This document shows, piece by piece, positions 1-12,287 of a stretch of DNA of 64,000 nucleotides (position 1 is its first letter; the number at the start of each line of letters is the position of its first letter). Origin of the DNA: Dama dama (lineage: Eukaryota; Chordata; Mammalia; Artiodactyla; Cervidae); NCBI RefSeq assembly GCF_033118175.1, contig NC_083681.1:16200001-16264000 (forward strand), in the 5' to 3' direction. Under the pieces are notes generated by a model. The model saw nothing but the letters and a program-made list of their open reading frames with translations, was not told the origin of the DNA and did no database searches. The translations under genes and the position numbers were made by a program.

Positions 1-367
1 ACTTCATTTTTTGTTCCTCTGTTCCATGTTTTCTTACTTTTATTGGGTTATTTAATTTTTTACTGCTTCTTTTTAATTTATATCTTGATTCTTAGACATT
101 TTTCAAGTGTAAATTTTTATTGGTTTGCTCTAGGGATATACATTCTTAAACTTTCACATCTGCTTAGAGTTAATATTATATTACATCATATAAAGTATAG
201 AAACTTGGCAATCATATATATCCCTTTATAACCCCCCACTGATCTTCATGTTACAGTAGTCATATGTATTACTCCTACATAAACTGAACACTCCAACAGA
301 CAATGTTATAACTTTTGCCTTAAACACATGTATTTTAAAGGACTGAAGAGGAAAACAGTCTTTTTTA
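1..367 (-). mobile_element. Possible ancient L1 remnant, antisense
   Basis: AT-rich sequence resembling, from memory, the antisense of an old mammalian L1 5' or ORF1-proximal region. There is no open frame of note and no recognisable protein. It runs directly into the clearer L1M copy that begins near 368. It could be part of another element or unassigned DNA. Confidence 0.3.
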
Positions 368-614
368 AAGACCGTTTTTTAAGAGCAGTTTTGGGTTCAC
401 AGAAAATTGAGGAGAACATACAGAGCTTCCCCATATACCTCCTGCCCCCATGGGTACAGTCTCCCCATTTACCAACATCTGCCGTCAGAGTGGTAGATTC
501 ATAAAAGTGATGAATATACATTGATACATTCTACTTACCCAAAGTCCATAGTTTACATCACAGTTCACTCTTGGTGTTGTATTTTCTGAGTTTAGACTAG
601 TGGACAATGACTTT

Positions 615-804
615 GAGCCACCAGGGAAGCCCCAAAGGGTAAAGAATCTGCCTGCAGCACAGGAGACGTAGGTTCAGTCCCTCGGTCAGGAAGATCCCCT
701 GGAAAAGAGGATGGCTCCCTGCTCCGGTATTCTTGCCTGGAGAATTGCATGGATAGAGGAGCCTGGTGGGCTACAGTTCATGGGGTCCCAAAGAGTCAGA
801 CACA
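615..804 (+). mobile_element. Bov-tA-type tRNA-Glu SINE with inverted 5' head
   Basis: The body from about 636 to 804 is a normal plus-strand Bov-tA SINE (GTAAAGAATCTGCCTGC, then ATTCTTGCCTGGAGAA, then AAAGAGTCAGACAC). The first 19 bases (615-633) are instead the reverse complement of the usual head GGGGCTTCCCTGGTGGCTC. It sits inside the antisense L1 and splits its 3' UTR. Flanking duplication is not clear. Confidence 0.85.
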
Positions 805-2844
805 TAACATGTATCCATCATTATTGTGCCATGCAGAGTGTTTTCCCAGCCTAAAAATCCTCTGTGTGCCACCTACTCATCCTTCCTCTCAACCTGGATC
901 TTTTTACTGTCTCAGTTTTGCCTTTTCTAGAGAGTCATCTAGTTGGAATCATTTAGTATGTAGCCTTTTCAGATTTCCTTATTTCACTTAGTTAGTTATT
1001 TCATTTAAGTTACCTGTATGTCCTTTCATGACTTGATTACCCACTGCTTTTTAACACCACATCATGTTCCATTGTTTGGATATACACAGTTTGTTTATCT
1101 ATTAACTTACTGAGGTGTGTCTTATTTGTTTTGGCAGTTATGAACAATGCTGCTATAAACATCCAAGTGCAGACTTTTGTATGGACCTGAGTTTTCAGCT
1201 CCTTTGGGTAAATATCAAAGAATGCAATTGTTGGATTGTAACGTATGTTAAATTTTGTAAGCAATTACCACTCTGTCTTCCAAAGTTTCTGTACCATTTC
1301 ACATTCCCACAGCAGTGTATTAAAATTCCATTGCTCCACACCTTTACCAGTATTTGATGTTATCAGTGTTCTGCATTTTCGCCATCCTAAAAGGTGGGTA
1401 GTGATATCTCATTGTTTCTTAATTTACATTTTCCTGATGACATATGATGTGAAGTATCTTTTCACACGTTCGTTTGTCATCCATCTATCTTCTTTGGTCA
1501 GGTTTTTGTTAAAGTCTGGCCCATTTCTAAATCAAGTTGTTTCTTTTCTTATTATTGAGTTTTAAGAGTTCTTTGTATATTTTGGATAACAGATGTATCT
1601 TTAATAAATATTTTCTCCCAGTGGGTGGTTCTTATCTCATTCACTTGACATTGTCTTTCACAAAGCAGAAATTTTATATTTTAATGAAGTCCAGCTTATC
1701 AGTTCTTTCTTGGATGATGCCTTTGATGCTTTATCTAAAAAGTCTCTCCATATAAACTCTAGAATTAATTTGAAATCAATATCCACAAAATAAATTTGCC
1801 TTGAATCTATAGATCAACTTGAAAATAACTAACATCTTGTCAATACTGAGTCTTCCTTATCCATATACGTGGAGTATCTCTCCATTCATTTAGTTCTTCG
1901 ATTTCATTTGTCAGAATTCTGTAGTTCCTCATATAGATCTTAAAAGCATTTTGTTAGATTTATACCTATTTCATATTTATACCTAAGTATTTCATATTTT
2001 GGAGTACTAATGTAAATGATACTGTGTTTGCTATTTGAAATTCCGCTTGTTCATTGCTGGTATATAGAAAATTGACTGACTTGTATATATATCCTGTATC
2101 CTACATCCTTGCTATAATTACTTACTGGTTCTGGGTTGGGGAGGAAGGTATTTGTTTTTTGTCTGTTCTTTTGGGCTTTCTATGTAGATGATCATGTCAT
2201 CTGTGAACAAAGATAGTCTTTCCCTGCTATCTGATTTCTCACCATTAAGTATGTTTAAAATGTTTTGCACACCTGAGATAAATCCCACTTGGTCATGTTA
2301 TATAATTCTTTTTGTATATTGTTGGATTTGGCTTTCTAAGATTTCATTGAGAATCTTTGCATCCATGCTTATGGGAGATATTGGTCTGTAATTTTCTTAT
2401 TTTATCTTTGTCTGTTTTTTGGTATTAAAGTAATGCTGACCTCACAGGTTGAGTGTGAAATTATTCCTTCTGCTTCTGTCCTCTGAAAGAAATTGCAGAG
2501 AATTAGTATAAATACTTCCTTAAATGTTTGGTAAAATCCACTATTTAGCTCATCTAAACTGGTATTGTTTTGGAAGGTTATTAACCATTGATTCAATTTC
2601 TTTAATAGGTATTGGGCTTACTCAGATTGTCTTATTTCTTCTTGTGTGAGTTTTGGCAAAATGTGCCTTTAAAAAAATTGATCCATTTCATGTATGCTAT
2701 TAAGTTATGGGCATAGAAATGTTCATTATATTCCTTTATTATCCTTTGAATGACCATGGGATCTGTAGTGAGATCTAATTAAAAGAGTTGTCCCTCCTTT
2801 CATTTCTGATGTCAGAAATCTGCTCCTTTTTGTTAGCTAGCCTG

Positions 2845-2848
<4 letters not shown>

Positions 2849-2888
<40 letters not shown>
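2849..2888. repeat. (TA)n microsatellite
   Basis: About 40 bases of pure TA dinucleotide within the antisense L1. Confidence 0.97.
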
Positions 2889-2890
<2 letters not shown>

Positions 2891-3523
2891 ACATTTTCAA
2901 ACAACTAGTTTTTGGTTTCATTAATTTTCTCTATTGATTTCCTATTTTCAGTTTCTGCTCTGTTTTTTATTTCTTTTTATCTGCTTACTTTGGATTTAAT
3001 TTGCTCTTCTATTTCTAGTTTTCTAAGGTGGAAGCTTAGAATATTGGTTTCAGATCTTTCTTCTTTTCTAGTATATACATTAAATACTATAAATTTCAAA
3101 CTAAGCACTGCTTTTAATGCATCCCACAGAGTTTGATAAGTTGTATTTTAATTTTCACTTAGCTCAAAATGTTTTTAAGGTGCTGTTGGAATTCCTTTTT
3201 TGACCCAAGTGTTTGTCTCTTCAAATTATGTTTTCTGGCTTTCAGCATGCCTTGTAACTTTTTCTTGATAGCTGAACATGACATACCCAGTAAAATGAGC
3301 TTCTGTAAATAGATCTTTAGTAAGGAGGTGGTGAGGTGTAGTGGGCAAAGTGTTCTATAGTCCTATGATTAGGTCTCAGTCATTTAGTGAATCCGTGCTT
3401 CTGCTCTGTGACCTTCACAAGTGTTTCTCCCCTGTCAGGTGGAACAGGGTTGCTAGAGATAGATGGCTAGGGCTAGGTATTTCCCTACCCCCAGGTGAAT
3501 TAGATTCTGGTAATACCCAAGCA

Positions 3524-4176
3524 AATCCCATCACTTCATGGCAAATAGATGGGGAAACAGTGGAAACAGTGACAGACTTTATTTTCTTGGGTTCCAAAAC
3601 CACTGCAGATGGTGACTGCAGCCATGAAATTAAAAGACAATTTCTCCTTGGAAGAAAAGCTATGACCAACCTAGACAGAATATTAAAAATCAGAGACATG
3701 ACATTACTTCAACAAAAGTCCATCTAGTCAAAGCTATGGTTTTTCCCGTAGTCATGTATTGATGTGAGAGTTGGACTATAAAGAAAGCTGAGCACTGAAG
3801 AACTAATGCTTTTAAACTGTGGTGTTGGAGAAGACTTGACAGTCTCTTGGACTGCAAGGAGGTCCCACCAGTCAATCCTAAAGGAAATTAGTCCTGAATA
3901 TTCATTGGAAGGACTGATGCTGAAGCTGAAATTCCAATACTTTGGCCACCTGATGCAAAAAACTGACTCATTTGAAAAGACCATGATGCTGGGAAAGATT
4001 GAGGGTGGGAGGAGAAGGGGACGACAGAGGATGAGATGGTTGGATGGCATCACCGACTCCATAGACATGAGTCTGAGTAAGCTCTGGGAGTTGGCAATGG
4101 ACAGGGAAGCCTGGCATGCTGTGGTCCATGGGGTCACAAAGAGTTGGACATGACTGAGCAACTGAACTGAACTTAG
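3524..4176 (+). mobile_element. BovB LINE, 5'-truncated 3' fragment
   Basis: The copy begins in the C-terminal part of the BovB frame (ATAGATGGGGAAACAGTGG) and runs to the BovB 3' end (GAGCAACTGAACTGAAC). A 10-base target-site duplication with one mismatch, TAC/TCCAAGCA-like, is visible at 3514-3523 and 4177-4186, so both ends are well placed. The remaining frames are broken (for example 3341-3727 and 3806-4153). Confidence 0.92.
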
Positions 4177-4910
4177 TATCCAAGCAGGTAAGGCTCTGGT
4201 TAACTAGTTTTGCCTGAGGGCAGGCCTTGTTAAGAAAAACAGAGTGCTCTATCTTATTTCAAAATAGGTCCTTTTTCTCTCCCCCTGCCAGAAGCTGGAG
4301 GGGATTTTCCTTGAATATTTACTGTAGGAAGCTGATTGAGCACATGAAAATGAATCTCACAACACAGTTTTTGATTTTTCATTCTGTTTAGCCTTTTATT
4401 TGCTGTTAAGACAGAGTGGTGACTTGTAAGCTCCTTATCTGAAGATCCAAATTTCCCTCTGATAATATTTTATTTTTTTCAACTGGAAGAGTTTCCTTTA
4501 GCACTTAAAAAAAAAAAAAAGAATACATTGTCTGGTGACAAATTCTTTTTTGTTTATTAATAACTCATGTGAAAATGTCTTTATTTCTGAAGAATCATTT
4601 TGCTGAATTTAGAATTACAGGTTTATGGATTTTCTTCCTCCAGTACCTTAAAGATGTTGGTCCTTTGCTTTTTGTTCCTAATGAAAATATGCAGTCATGC
4701 GTATTGTTGTTCCTCTGTATTTTATGTGTTATTTTTTTCTAGCTGCCCCTGGGTTTTTTTTTTTTTTCCCCTTTACTTTTGATTTTTAAAATTTCAAATT
4801 ATGATGTAACTAGGCATGATTTTCTTGAATTATTCTGTTTAGCTTTTGCCAAGCTTCTAGAATATGTAAGTTCTTGTCTTGTCTATGTCTTGAATCAAAT
4901 TGGGAAATTG

Positions 4911-5380
4911 TTGTGGGCTGAATTATCTTCTCCCAGAGAATTTGCTAAAGTCCTAACCCAGGTACCTGTGAATGTGACCTTAGCTGGAAATAGGGCTGAT
5001 GTAATTAAGGTGAGATGAGGGCATTTGAGTAGGTCCTGCTCCTGTGTGCCCTTATAAGCCCTTATAAGCATAAAGAGCAGTGCCCTTATAAGAATAAAGA
5101 AATGTGTGTGCAAACACACCCAGGGAGAGCACCAGCTGATGACAGTGTCTGAGGGTAGAGCCATGCAGTTATGAGCCAAGGACACCTAGAACCTATGAAC
5201 ATCACAGGAAACTAGAGCGAGGCAGGAAAAGATTCCACCTAGTCTTAGAGAAAGCATGGCCCCGCTGATGCCTTGATTTCATATTTCTAACTTCCAGAAT
5301 TGTGACAGGGTATATTTCTATTGTTTTAAGTCACTCAGTTTGTAGTACTCTAATACAACAGCTCTAGGAAACCAACACAG
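4911..5380 (+). mobile_element. MLT1-like solo LTR (ERVL-MaLR type)
   Basis: It starts with TTGTGGGCTGAATTATC and contains AATGTGACCTTAGCTGG and an AATTGTGACAGG stretch. It ends with TCACTCAGTTTGTAGTACTC and AACCAACACAG, the arrangement of MLT1-class mammalian LTRs. No internal viral genes adjoin it, so this is a solo LTR or fragment. A ten-base unit CCCTTATAAG occurs at 5049, 5059 and 5083, a small internal expansion. Confidence 0.65.
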
Positions 5381-5721
5381 AGAGTTTTCAGCAGTTATTC
5401 CTTAATGTTTTTTCTTTTTCTTCTTTTTCTGGAACTCTAATTCTATGTATGTGTGATCATATGATATACAGATCTTAGAAGTTCTGTTCTTTAAAATAAT
5501 TTTTCTCTTTAGTTTTTAGATTGTATATCCTACTGATCTATTTTAAATTTTATTCTCTTTACTCTGTAATCTCTGTCTTGGTACTGAGTCCATATAGTGT
5601 CATTTTATTTCAGAGGTTGTAGTTTTGGGTTCTACAACTTCCATTTGGTTATGTTTGTATAATTTCTATTTCTCCTGTTATGTTTCCTGTGTTTGTATTT
5701 ATTTCAAATAAGTATTCCCTT

Positions 5722-6252
5722 TGTCTGGTTTCTTGCCTCTTGGAAGGAAAGCTATGACCAACCTAGACAGCATATTAAAAAGCAAAGACATCACTTTGCT
5801 GACAAAGGTCTGTATAGTCAAAGCTATGGTTTTTCCAGTGGTCATATACAGATGAGAGAGTTGGACCATAAAAAAGGATGAGTGCTGAATAATTGATGCT
5901 TTTGAACTGTGGTTCGGGAGAAGGCTTGAGAGTCCCTTGGACAGCAAGGAGATCAACCAGTCAATCCCAGGAAATTAACCCTAAGCATTCATCAGAAGGA
6001 CTGATGCTTAAGCAGAAGCTCCAATACTTTGGCCACCTGATACAAACAGCTGGCTCATTGGAAAAGACCCTGATGCTGGGAAACATTGAAGGCAAAAGAA
6101 GATGAGGGTGGCAGAGGCAGCCATCACCATCACCATCTCAATAGATATGAACTTAAGCAAACTCTGGGATATAGTAGAGGACAGGGAAATCTGGTGTGCT
6201 GCCATCCATAGGGTCACAAAGAGTTAGACACACTTAGTGGCTGAACAACAAT
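5722..6252 (+). mobile_element. BovB LINE, 5'-truncated 3' fragment
   Basis: Runs from the region encoding GRKAMTNLDSILKS in BovB to its 3' end and finishes with GGCTGAACAACAAT. A perfect 13-base target-site duplication, TAAGTATTCCCTT, is present at 5709-5721 and 6253-6265. This fixes the insertion boundaries and shows normal target-primed insertion with severe 5' truncation. Confidence 0.94.
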
Positions 6253-6760
6253 TAAGTATTCCCTTAGCACATTAAACATAGCTATAGCTTCTACTTTAAA
6301 GTATATTAATCCAAATTTCTGGATCATCTCAAGGTTGATGTTTATTGATTGCCTTTCCCTTAAGTTATGTTTTTCTGGTTCTTTAACTATTGGTATATTA
6401 CGCATGCTACATTACTTAGAGTCTGGTTTTTATAATATTCCTCTGGAGAGTATTGATAGTTTTGTTTTAGCTGGCAATTAACCCAGTTGGAATAAGACCA
6501 TCAAGCCTATCTCACCTTCAGTGGGTGACATTCAATTCTAAATTCAGTTCTCATAGCCCTTCTAAGTTGGTTTCAGTTTATTTCACACATGCACAGTTCA
6601 GGGCTTAAGCTGAGACTTGCAGAGGTGGTTCAAATATCAGTTCAATTCTCAAAGGCCTTGCTATGTTGATTTCCTTCTGCCCCACCTATGTGTTGTAGAG
6701 GAGAGAAGCTGAGATATGTGATTTCTTTAACATAATTAGGGAATAGCATTTTCCTGACCT

Positions 6761-7023
6761 GGAGAAGAAAATGGCATCCCACTCCAGTACTCTTGCCTGG
6801 AAAATCCCATGGTTGGAGGAGCCTGGTAGGCTGCTGCCCATGGGATTGAGAAGAGTCGGATACGACTGAGCGACTTCACTTTCACTTTTCACTTTCATGC
6901 ATTGGAGAAGGAAATGGCAACTCACTCCAGTATTCTTGCCTGAAGAACCCCAGGGACAGGGGAGCCTGGTGGGCTGCCGTCTATGGGGTTGCACAGAGTC
7001 GGACATGACTGAAGCGACTTAGC
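6761..7023 (+). mobile_element. BOV-A2 dimeric SINE
   Basis: Two BovA monomers in tandem: GGAGAAGAAAATGGC at 6761 and GGAGAAGGAAATGGC at about 6904. They are joined by a TTTCACTTTTCACTTTC linker, and the element ends in CGACTTAGC. A perfect 16-base target-site duplication lies at 6745-6760 and 7024-7039. No tRNA head is present, as expected for BOV-A2. Perfect flanks suggest a fairly young insertion. Confidence 0.94.
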
Positions 7024-8198
7024 AGCATTTTCCTGACCTCTCCTTTATCAGATTCTCCCCTTTCACTCTAGCTTCCATAGCCTGCTTTTCCTAGTTCCTC
7101 TAGCTGAAAAGGCATTAGGGTTCCTGTTAGATTTTAGTTGCCATTGCTGTGCTGCTTGGTGACTGGTTCTGACCCTCAGAGAAAAGAATTGGGAGAAAAT
7201 TAGAACAGGAAATACACCACCATGCTGATTCTTTTCCAAGTTTTGATTTTTCTTTATAGTCTTTCTGCTTTTAATTTTCTTCAACTTTATATTTTAAAAT
7301 AATTATGATTTCTAGGAAGTTGCAAAAATAATACAGAGCCGTCGCAAGTACCTTCATCCAACTTCTCCCCAAAAGTTACATTTTACATAATTATAATACA
7401 ATATCAAAGCCAGGAATTTCATATTGGGACAGTGTGTATGTATAGTTCTGTCATTTTGTCAAAGGTATAAATTCACATAACCATGACTCCAAGATATAGA
7501 GCTATTCAATCAGCACAAAAATGTCCCTAATGGTACCCCTTTATAGTCACATTCAAACCCTCTCCCGATCGTCCTTAATTGGTTAAGTGGCAACTATTAA
7601 CCTGCTTTCCATGTCTATAATTTTGTCTCTTCAATAACCTTATGTAAATGAACCGTACAGTTTGTGAACTTTGACTTTTATCACTCAGCATAGTAATCTT
7701 GAGATCAATTCAAACTGTTGCATGGATCAATAATTAATTCTATTTGATTGATGAATAGTATTCCATGGTATGTATATGTTTTTTCTTTTACAATCACAGA
7801 AAACTAACCAATCTAATCACATGGACCACAACCTTGTCTAATTCAATGAAACTATGAGCCATGCCATGTAAAGCCACCCAAGATGGATGGGTCATGGTGG
7901 AGAGTTCTGACAAAATGTGGTCCACTGGGGAAGCGAATGGCAAACCACTTCAGTATTCTTGCCTTGAGAACCCCATGAACAGTATGAAAAGGCAAAAAGA
8001 TAGGACACTGAAAGATGAACTCCCCAGGTCAGTAGGTGCCCAATATGCTACTGGAGATCAGGGGAAAATTACTCCAGAAAGAATGAAGGGATGGAGCCAA
8101 AGCAAAAACAACACCCAGTTGTGGATGTGACTGGTGATGGAAACAAGGTTCAATGCTCTAAAGAGCAATATTGAATAGGAACCTGAAATGTTAGGTTC

Positions 8199-8903
8199 AT
8201 GAATCAAGGCAAATTGGAAGTGGTCAAACAGGAGATGGCAAGAGTGAGCATCAACATTTTAAGAATCAGCAAACTAAAATGGACTGGAATGGGTGAATTT
8301 AACTCAGATGACCATTATATCTACTACTGTGGGCAAGAATACCTTAGAAGAAATGGAGTAGCCATCACAGTCAACGAAAAAGTCCGAAATGCAGTACTTG
8401 GATGAAATCTCAAAAACAACAGAATGATCTCTGTTCGTTTCCAAGACAAACCATTAAATATCACAGTAATCCAAGTCTATGCCCCGACCAGTAAAGCTGA
8501 AGAAGCTGAAGTTGAATGGTTCTATAAGGACCTACAAGACCTTTTAGAACTAACACCCCAAAAAGATGGTCTTTTCATTATAGGGGACTGGAATGCAAAA
8601 GTGGGAAGTCAAGAAACACATGGAATAACAGGCAGATTTGGCCTTGGAGTACAGAATGAAGCAAGGCAAAGGCTAATAGAATTTTGCCAAGAGAATGCGG
8701 TGGTCATGCAAACACCCTCTTCCAACAACACAAGAGAAGACTCTACACATGGACATCACGAGATGGTCAACACTGAAATCAGATTGATTATATTCTTTGC
8801 AGCCAAAGATGGAGGAGCTCAATACAATCAGCAAAAACAAGACCAGGAGCTGACTGTGGCTCAGATCATAAACTCCTTGTTGCCAAATTCAGACTTAAAT
8901 TGA
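8199..8903 (+). pseudogene. BovB endonuclease (APE/EEP-type) remnant
   Basis: In BovB this domain nicks target DNA to prime reverse transcription. The first piece (8199-8405) carries ILRISKLKWTGMGEF and reaches a stop at 8403-8405. The second (8424-8903, 159 residues) carries NITVIQVYAPTS at residues 12-23 and GDWNAKVG at 54-61, the conserved Asp-x-Asn motif of the exonuclease-endonuclease-phosphatase fold. The break between the pieces, and the loss of the usual SDH-type C-terminal His context, show it is dead. Confidence 0.88.
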
Positions 8904-10382
8904 AGAAAGTAGGGGAAACCACTAGGCCATTCACGTATGACCCAAATCAAATCCCTTATGATCATACAGTGGAAGTGAGAAATAGATTTAAGGGACTAGA
9001 TCTGATAGACAGAGAGCCTGATGAACTATGGATGGAGGTCTGTGACACTGTACAGGAGACAGGGATCAAGACCATCCCCAAGAAAAAGAAATATAATAAA
9101 GCAAAATGGTTGTCTGAGGAGGCCTTACAAATAGCTGTGAAAAGAATAGAAGCAAAAAGCAAAGGAGAAAAGGAAAGATATACCCATCTGAATGCAGAGT
9201 TCTAAAGAATAGCCAGGAGAGATAAGAAAGCCTTCCTCAGTGATCAGTGCAAAGAAAGAGAGGAAAACAACAGAATGGGCAAGACTAGAGATCTCTTCAA
9301 GAAAATTAGAGATACCAAAGGAATATTACATGCAAAGATGGGCTCAAAAAGGACAGAAATGTTATGGACCTAATAGAACCAGAAGATATTAAGATGAGGT
9401 GGCAAGAATACATGGAAGAACTGTACAAAAAAGATCTTCATGACCCAGATAATCACGATGATGTGATAACTCACCTAGAGTCAGACATCCTGGAATGCCA
9501 ACTCAACTGGGCCTTAGGAATCATCACTTCGAACAAAGGTAGTGGAAGTGATATAATTGTAGTTGAGCTATTTCAAATTCTAAAAGATGATGCTGTGAAA
9601 GTGCTGCACTCAATATGCCAGCAAATTTGGAAAACTCAGCAGTGGCCATGGGTCTGAAAAAGGTCTGTTTTCATTCCAATCCCAAAGAAAGGCAATGCCA
9701 AAGAAGGCTCAAACTACCACACAATTGCACTTATCTCACACACTAGTAAAATAATGCTCAAAATTCTCCAAGCCAGGCTTCAACAATACATGAATTGTGA
9801 ACTTCCAGATGTTCAAGCTGATTTTAGAAAAGACAGAGGAACCAGAAATCAAATTGCCAACACCCACTGGATCATCAAAAAAGCACGAGAGTTCCAGAAA
9901 AACACCTACTTCTGCTTTATTGATTGTGCCATGCCAAAGCCTTTGCCTGTGTGGATCACAATAAACTGTGAAAAATTCTGAGAGAGATGGGAATACCAGA
10001 CTACCTGACCTGCCTCCTGAGAAATCTGTATGCAGGTCAGGAAGCAACTAGAACTGGACATGGAACAACAGACTGGTTCCAAATAGGAGAAGGAATACGT
10101 CAAGACTGTATATTGTCACCAGGCTTATTTAACTTATATGCAGAGTACACCATGAGAAATGCTGGGCTGGAGGAAGCACAAGCTGGTATCAAGATTGTTG
10201 GGAGAAATATCAATAACCTCAGATATGCAGATGACACCACCCTTATGGTAGAAAGTGAAGAAGAACTAAAGAGCCTCTTGATGAAAATGGAAGAGGAGAG
10301 TGAGAAAGTTGGCTTAAAACTCAACATTCAGAAAACAAAGATCATGGCATCTGGTCCCATCACTTCATGGCAAATAGAATGA
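8900..10382 (+). pseudogene. BovB linker and reverse-transcriptase remnant
   Basis: The linker (8900-9205) is followed by fragmented reverse transcriptase. The 9364-9657 piece carries LFQILKDDAVKVLHSICQ and IWKTQQWP. Motif A begins as YFCFID near 9912 and then loses frame. The 9987-10382 piece (131 residues) has motif B as IRQDCILSPGLFN near residues 37-49, where BovB copies elsewhere in this window have RQGC, and the catalytic YADD at residues 80-83. In-frame stops, frameshifts and the Gly-to-Asp change indicate no activity. Confidence 0.88.
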
Positions 10383-11320
10383 GAAACAGTGTAAACAGTG
10401 ACAGACTCTATTTTTTGGGGCTCGAAAATGACTGCAGATGGTGACTGCAGCCATGAAATTAAAAGACGCTTATTGCTTGGAAGAAAAGTGATGACTTACC
10501 TAGACAGCATATTAAAAAGCAGAGACATTACTTTGCTAACAAAGGTCCATCTGGTCAAAGCTATGGTTTTTCCAGTAGTCTTGTATTGATGTGAGAGTTG
10601 GACTATAAAGAAACCTGGGCGCTGAAGAATTGATGCTTTTGAACTGTAGTATTGGAGAAGACTCTTGAGAGTCCCTTGTGCTGCAAGGAGATCCAACCAG
10701 TCCATCCTAAAGGAAATTAGTCCTGAATATTCATTGAAAGGACTGATGTTGAAGCTGAAATTCCAGTATTTTGACCACCTGATGCGAAGAGCTGACTCAT
10801 TTGAAAAGACCCTGATGCTGGGAAAGATTGAAGTTGGGAGGAGAAGGGGAAGACAGAGGATGGGATGGTAGGATGGCATCACCGACTATGGGCATGAGTT
10901 TGAGTAAACTCTGGGAGTTGGTGATGGACAGGGAGGCCTGGAGTGCAGCAGTCCATGGGGTTGCAAAGAGTCAGACATGTCTGAGCAACTTAACTGGACT
11001 GAATTTATTTATTTTAGTTGGAGGCTAATTACTTTACAATATTGTGTTTAACACAATTTGTTAAACTATTTACTCGTGAGAAACACTTTAATTGTTTCCA
11101 GCTTTAGGCTATTACAAATAAAGCTGTTGTGAACAATCATATGTGGAGTTTTGTGAAAATGAGAGTTTTCATTTCTATGAGATAAATGGCCTAAAGCTCA
11201 TGGGTCAAGTGCTTTTGTATATTTAGTTTCCTAAGAAATTGCCAAAATATTTCTCAGATTGGATATACCATTTTGTCTTTCCCCCATCAATAAATGAGAG
11301 ACTCAGTTTTTTCCATATCT

Positions 11321-12093
11321 TAACCACCCTTATGGCAGAAAGTGAAGATGAATTAAAAAGTCTCTTGATGAAAGTGAAAGAGGTGAGTGAAAAAGTTGGC
11401 TTAAAGCTCAACATTCAGAAAACTAAGATCATGGCACCTGGTCTCATCACTTCATGGGAAATAGATGGGGAAACAGTGGCTGACTTTATTTTTCTGGGAT
11501 CCAAAATCGCTGCAGATGGTAATTGCAGCCAAGAAACTAAAAGACGCTTGCTGCTTGGAAGGAAAGTTATGACCAACCTAGAGAGCATATTAAAAAGCAG
11601 AGACATTACTTTGCCAACACAGGTCCATCTAGTCAAGGCTACGGTTTTTCCAGTGGTCATGTATGGATGTGAGAGTTGGACTGGAAGAAAGCTTAGCACT
11701 GAAGAATTGATGCTTTTGAGCTGTGGTATTGGAGAAGACTCTTGAGACTCCCTTGGACTGCAAGGAGATCCAACCAGTCCATCCTGAAGGAGATCAGTCC
11801 TGGGTGTTCACTGGAAGGACTGATGCTGAAGCTGCAGCTCCAATACTTTGGCCACCTCATGTGAAGAGTTGACTCATTGGAAAAGACACTGATGCTGGGA
11901 GGGATTGGGGGCAGGTGGAGAAGGGGACAACAGAGGATGAAATGGCTGGATGGTATCACCGACTAGATGGGCATGAGTTTGAGTAAATTCTGGGAGTTTG
12001 TGATGGACAGGGAGGCCTGGCATGCTGCGATTCATGGGGTCCCAAAGAGTCAGACACGACTGAGAGACTGAACTGAAATGAACTGAACTGAAC
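11321..12093 (+). mobile_element. BovB LINE, 5'-truncated 3' fragment
   Basis: Starts just after the YADD motif (ACCACCCTTATGGCAGAAAG) and continues to the 3' end, AACTGAACTGAACTGAAC-like. The frame 11239-11745 (168 residues) is open across the junction: its first about 28 residues come from flanking antisense L1 and the rest is the BovB post-YADD region (KSLLMKVKEVSEKVGLKLN). The flanks share only about six bases (AACCAC/AACCAT), partly microhomology with the element. The copy lies in the same antisense L1 as the previous BovB, about 320 bases downstream. Confidence 0.9.
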
Positions 12094-12287
12094 CATCATT
12101 TTAGCTGTTTCAATAACAGTGAGTGATAGCTCACTGCGGTCTTAATTTGCATTCCCCTGAGATGTTGAACATCTTTTCATTTGCTTATTTGACATCTGTA
12201 CATGCTCTTCAGTGAAATAGCTCTTCACGTCCTTGGCTCATTTGCTAATTGCATCATTTTTAGTTTGGATAATGCTTTATATACTCT

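Larger units (their letters stand above)
368..3240 (-). mobile_element. Old L1 (L1M-type) LINE, antisense, heavily mutated
   Basis: Reading left to right the DNA follows the antisense of an L1 from its 3' UTR (about 368-1000) through the ORF2 C-terminal part to the reverse-transcriptase region. The minus frame at 2402-2596 keeps a recognisable stretch around SITLIPK, which corresponds to the L1 reverse-transcriptase finger (usually ATITLIPKPDKD). Every frame is broken by stops and indels, so nothing functional is encoded. A SINE (615-804) and a TA microsatellite (2849-2888) interrupt it. Divergence suggests an L1MA/L1MB-age copy, a judgement by eye only. Confidence 0.78.
3241..7060 (-). mobile_element. 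Ancient L1-like 5' segment, antisense, in pieces
   Basis: The pieces 3241-3523, 4177-4910, 5381-5721 and 6253-6760 look like one old element interrupted by younger insertions. They resemble, from memory, antisense 5' sequence of ancient L1 (L1M/L1ME or HAL1 type). The part near 4530-4640 resembles 14860-14950 in this window, which supports a shared repeat family. No coding capacity remains. It may be the 5' continuation of the L1 at 368-3240. Confidence 0.42.
7797..11003 (+). mobile_element. Near-full-length BovB (RTE-clade) LINE, inactivated
   Basis: About 3.2 kb, close to the length of a complete BovB. It starts with the BovB 5' sequence (GATCACATGGACCACAACC-like) and ends with GAGTCAGACATGTCTGAGCAACTTAACTG-like sequence. 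Its single long frame, endonuclease then reverse transcriptase, is spread over several frames: 8199-8405, 8424-8903, 8900-9205, 9364-9657, 9754-9981 and 9987-10382. It lies in the antisense L1. The 40 bases after 11003 resemble a bovid L1 3'-UTR scrap, so the exact right flank is uncertain. It cannot encode a working protein. Confidence 0.93.

Noticed and set aside
4911..5380. Endogenous retrovirus with genes
   Set aside because: Only an LTR-like segment is present. There are no internal coding sequences or second LTR nearby.
7797..11003. Possible functional BovB
   Set aside because: Multiple stops and frameshifts, a broken motif A and an RQDC change in motif B exclude activity.
11004..11046. 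Small L1 3'-UTR-like scrap beside the BovB 3' end as evidence of 3' transduction
   Set aside because: The flanking TTTACAAT match (7787-7794 and 11033-11040) is short and AT-rich, so I cannot tell a true duplication from chance.
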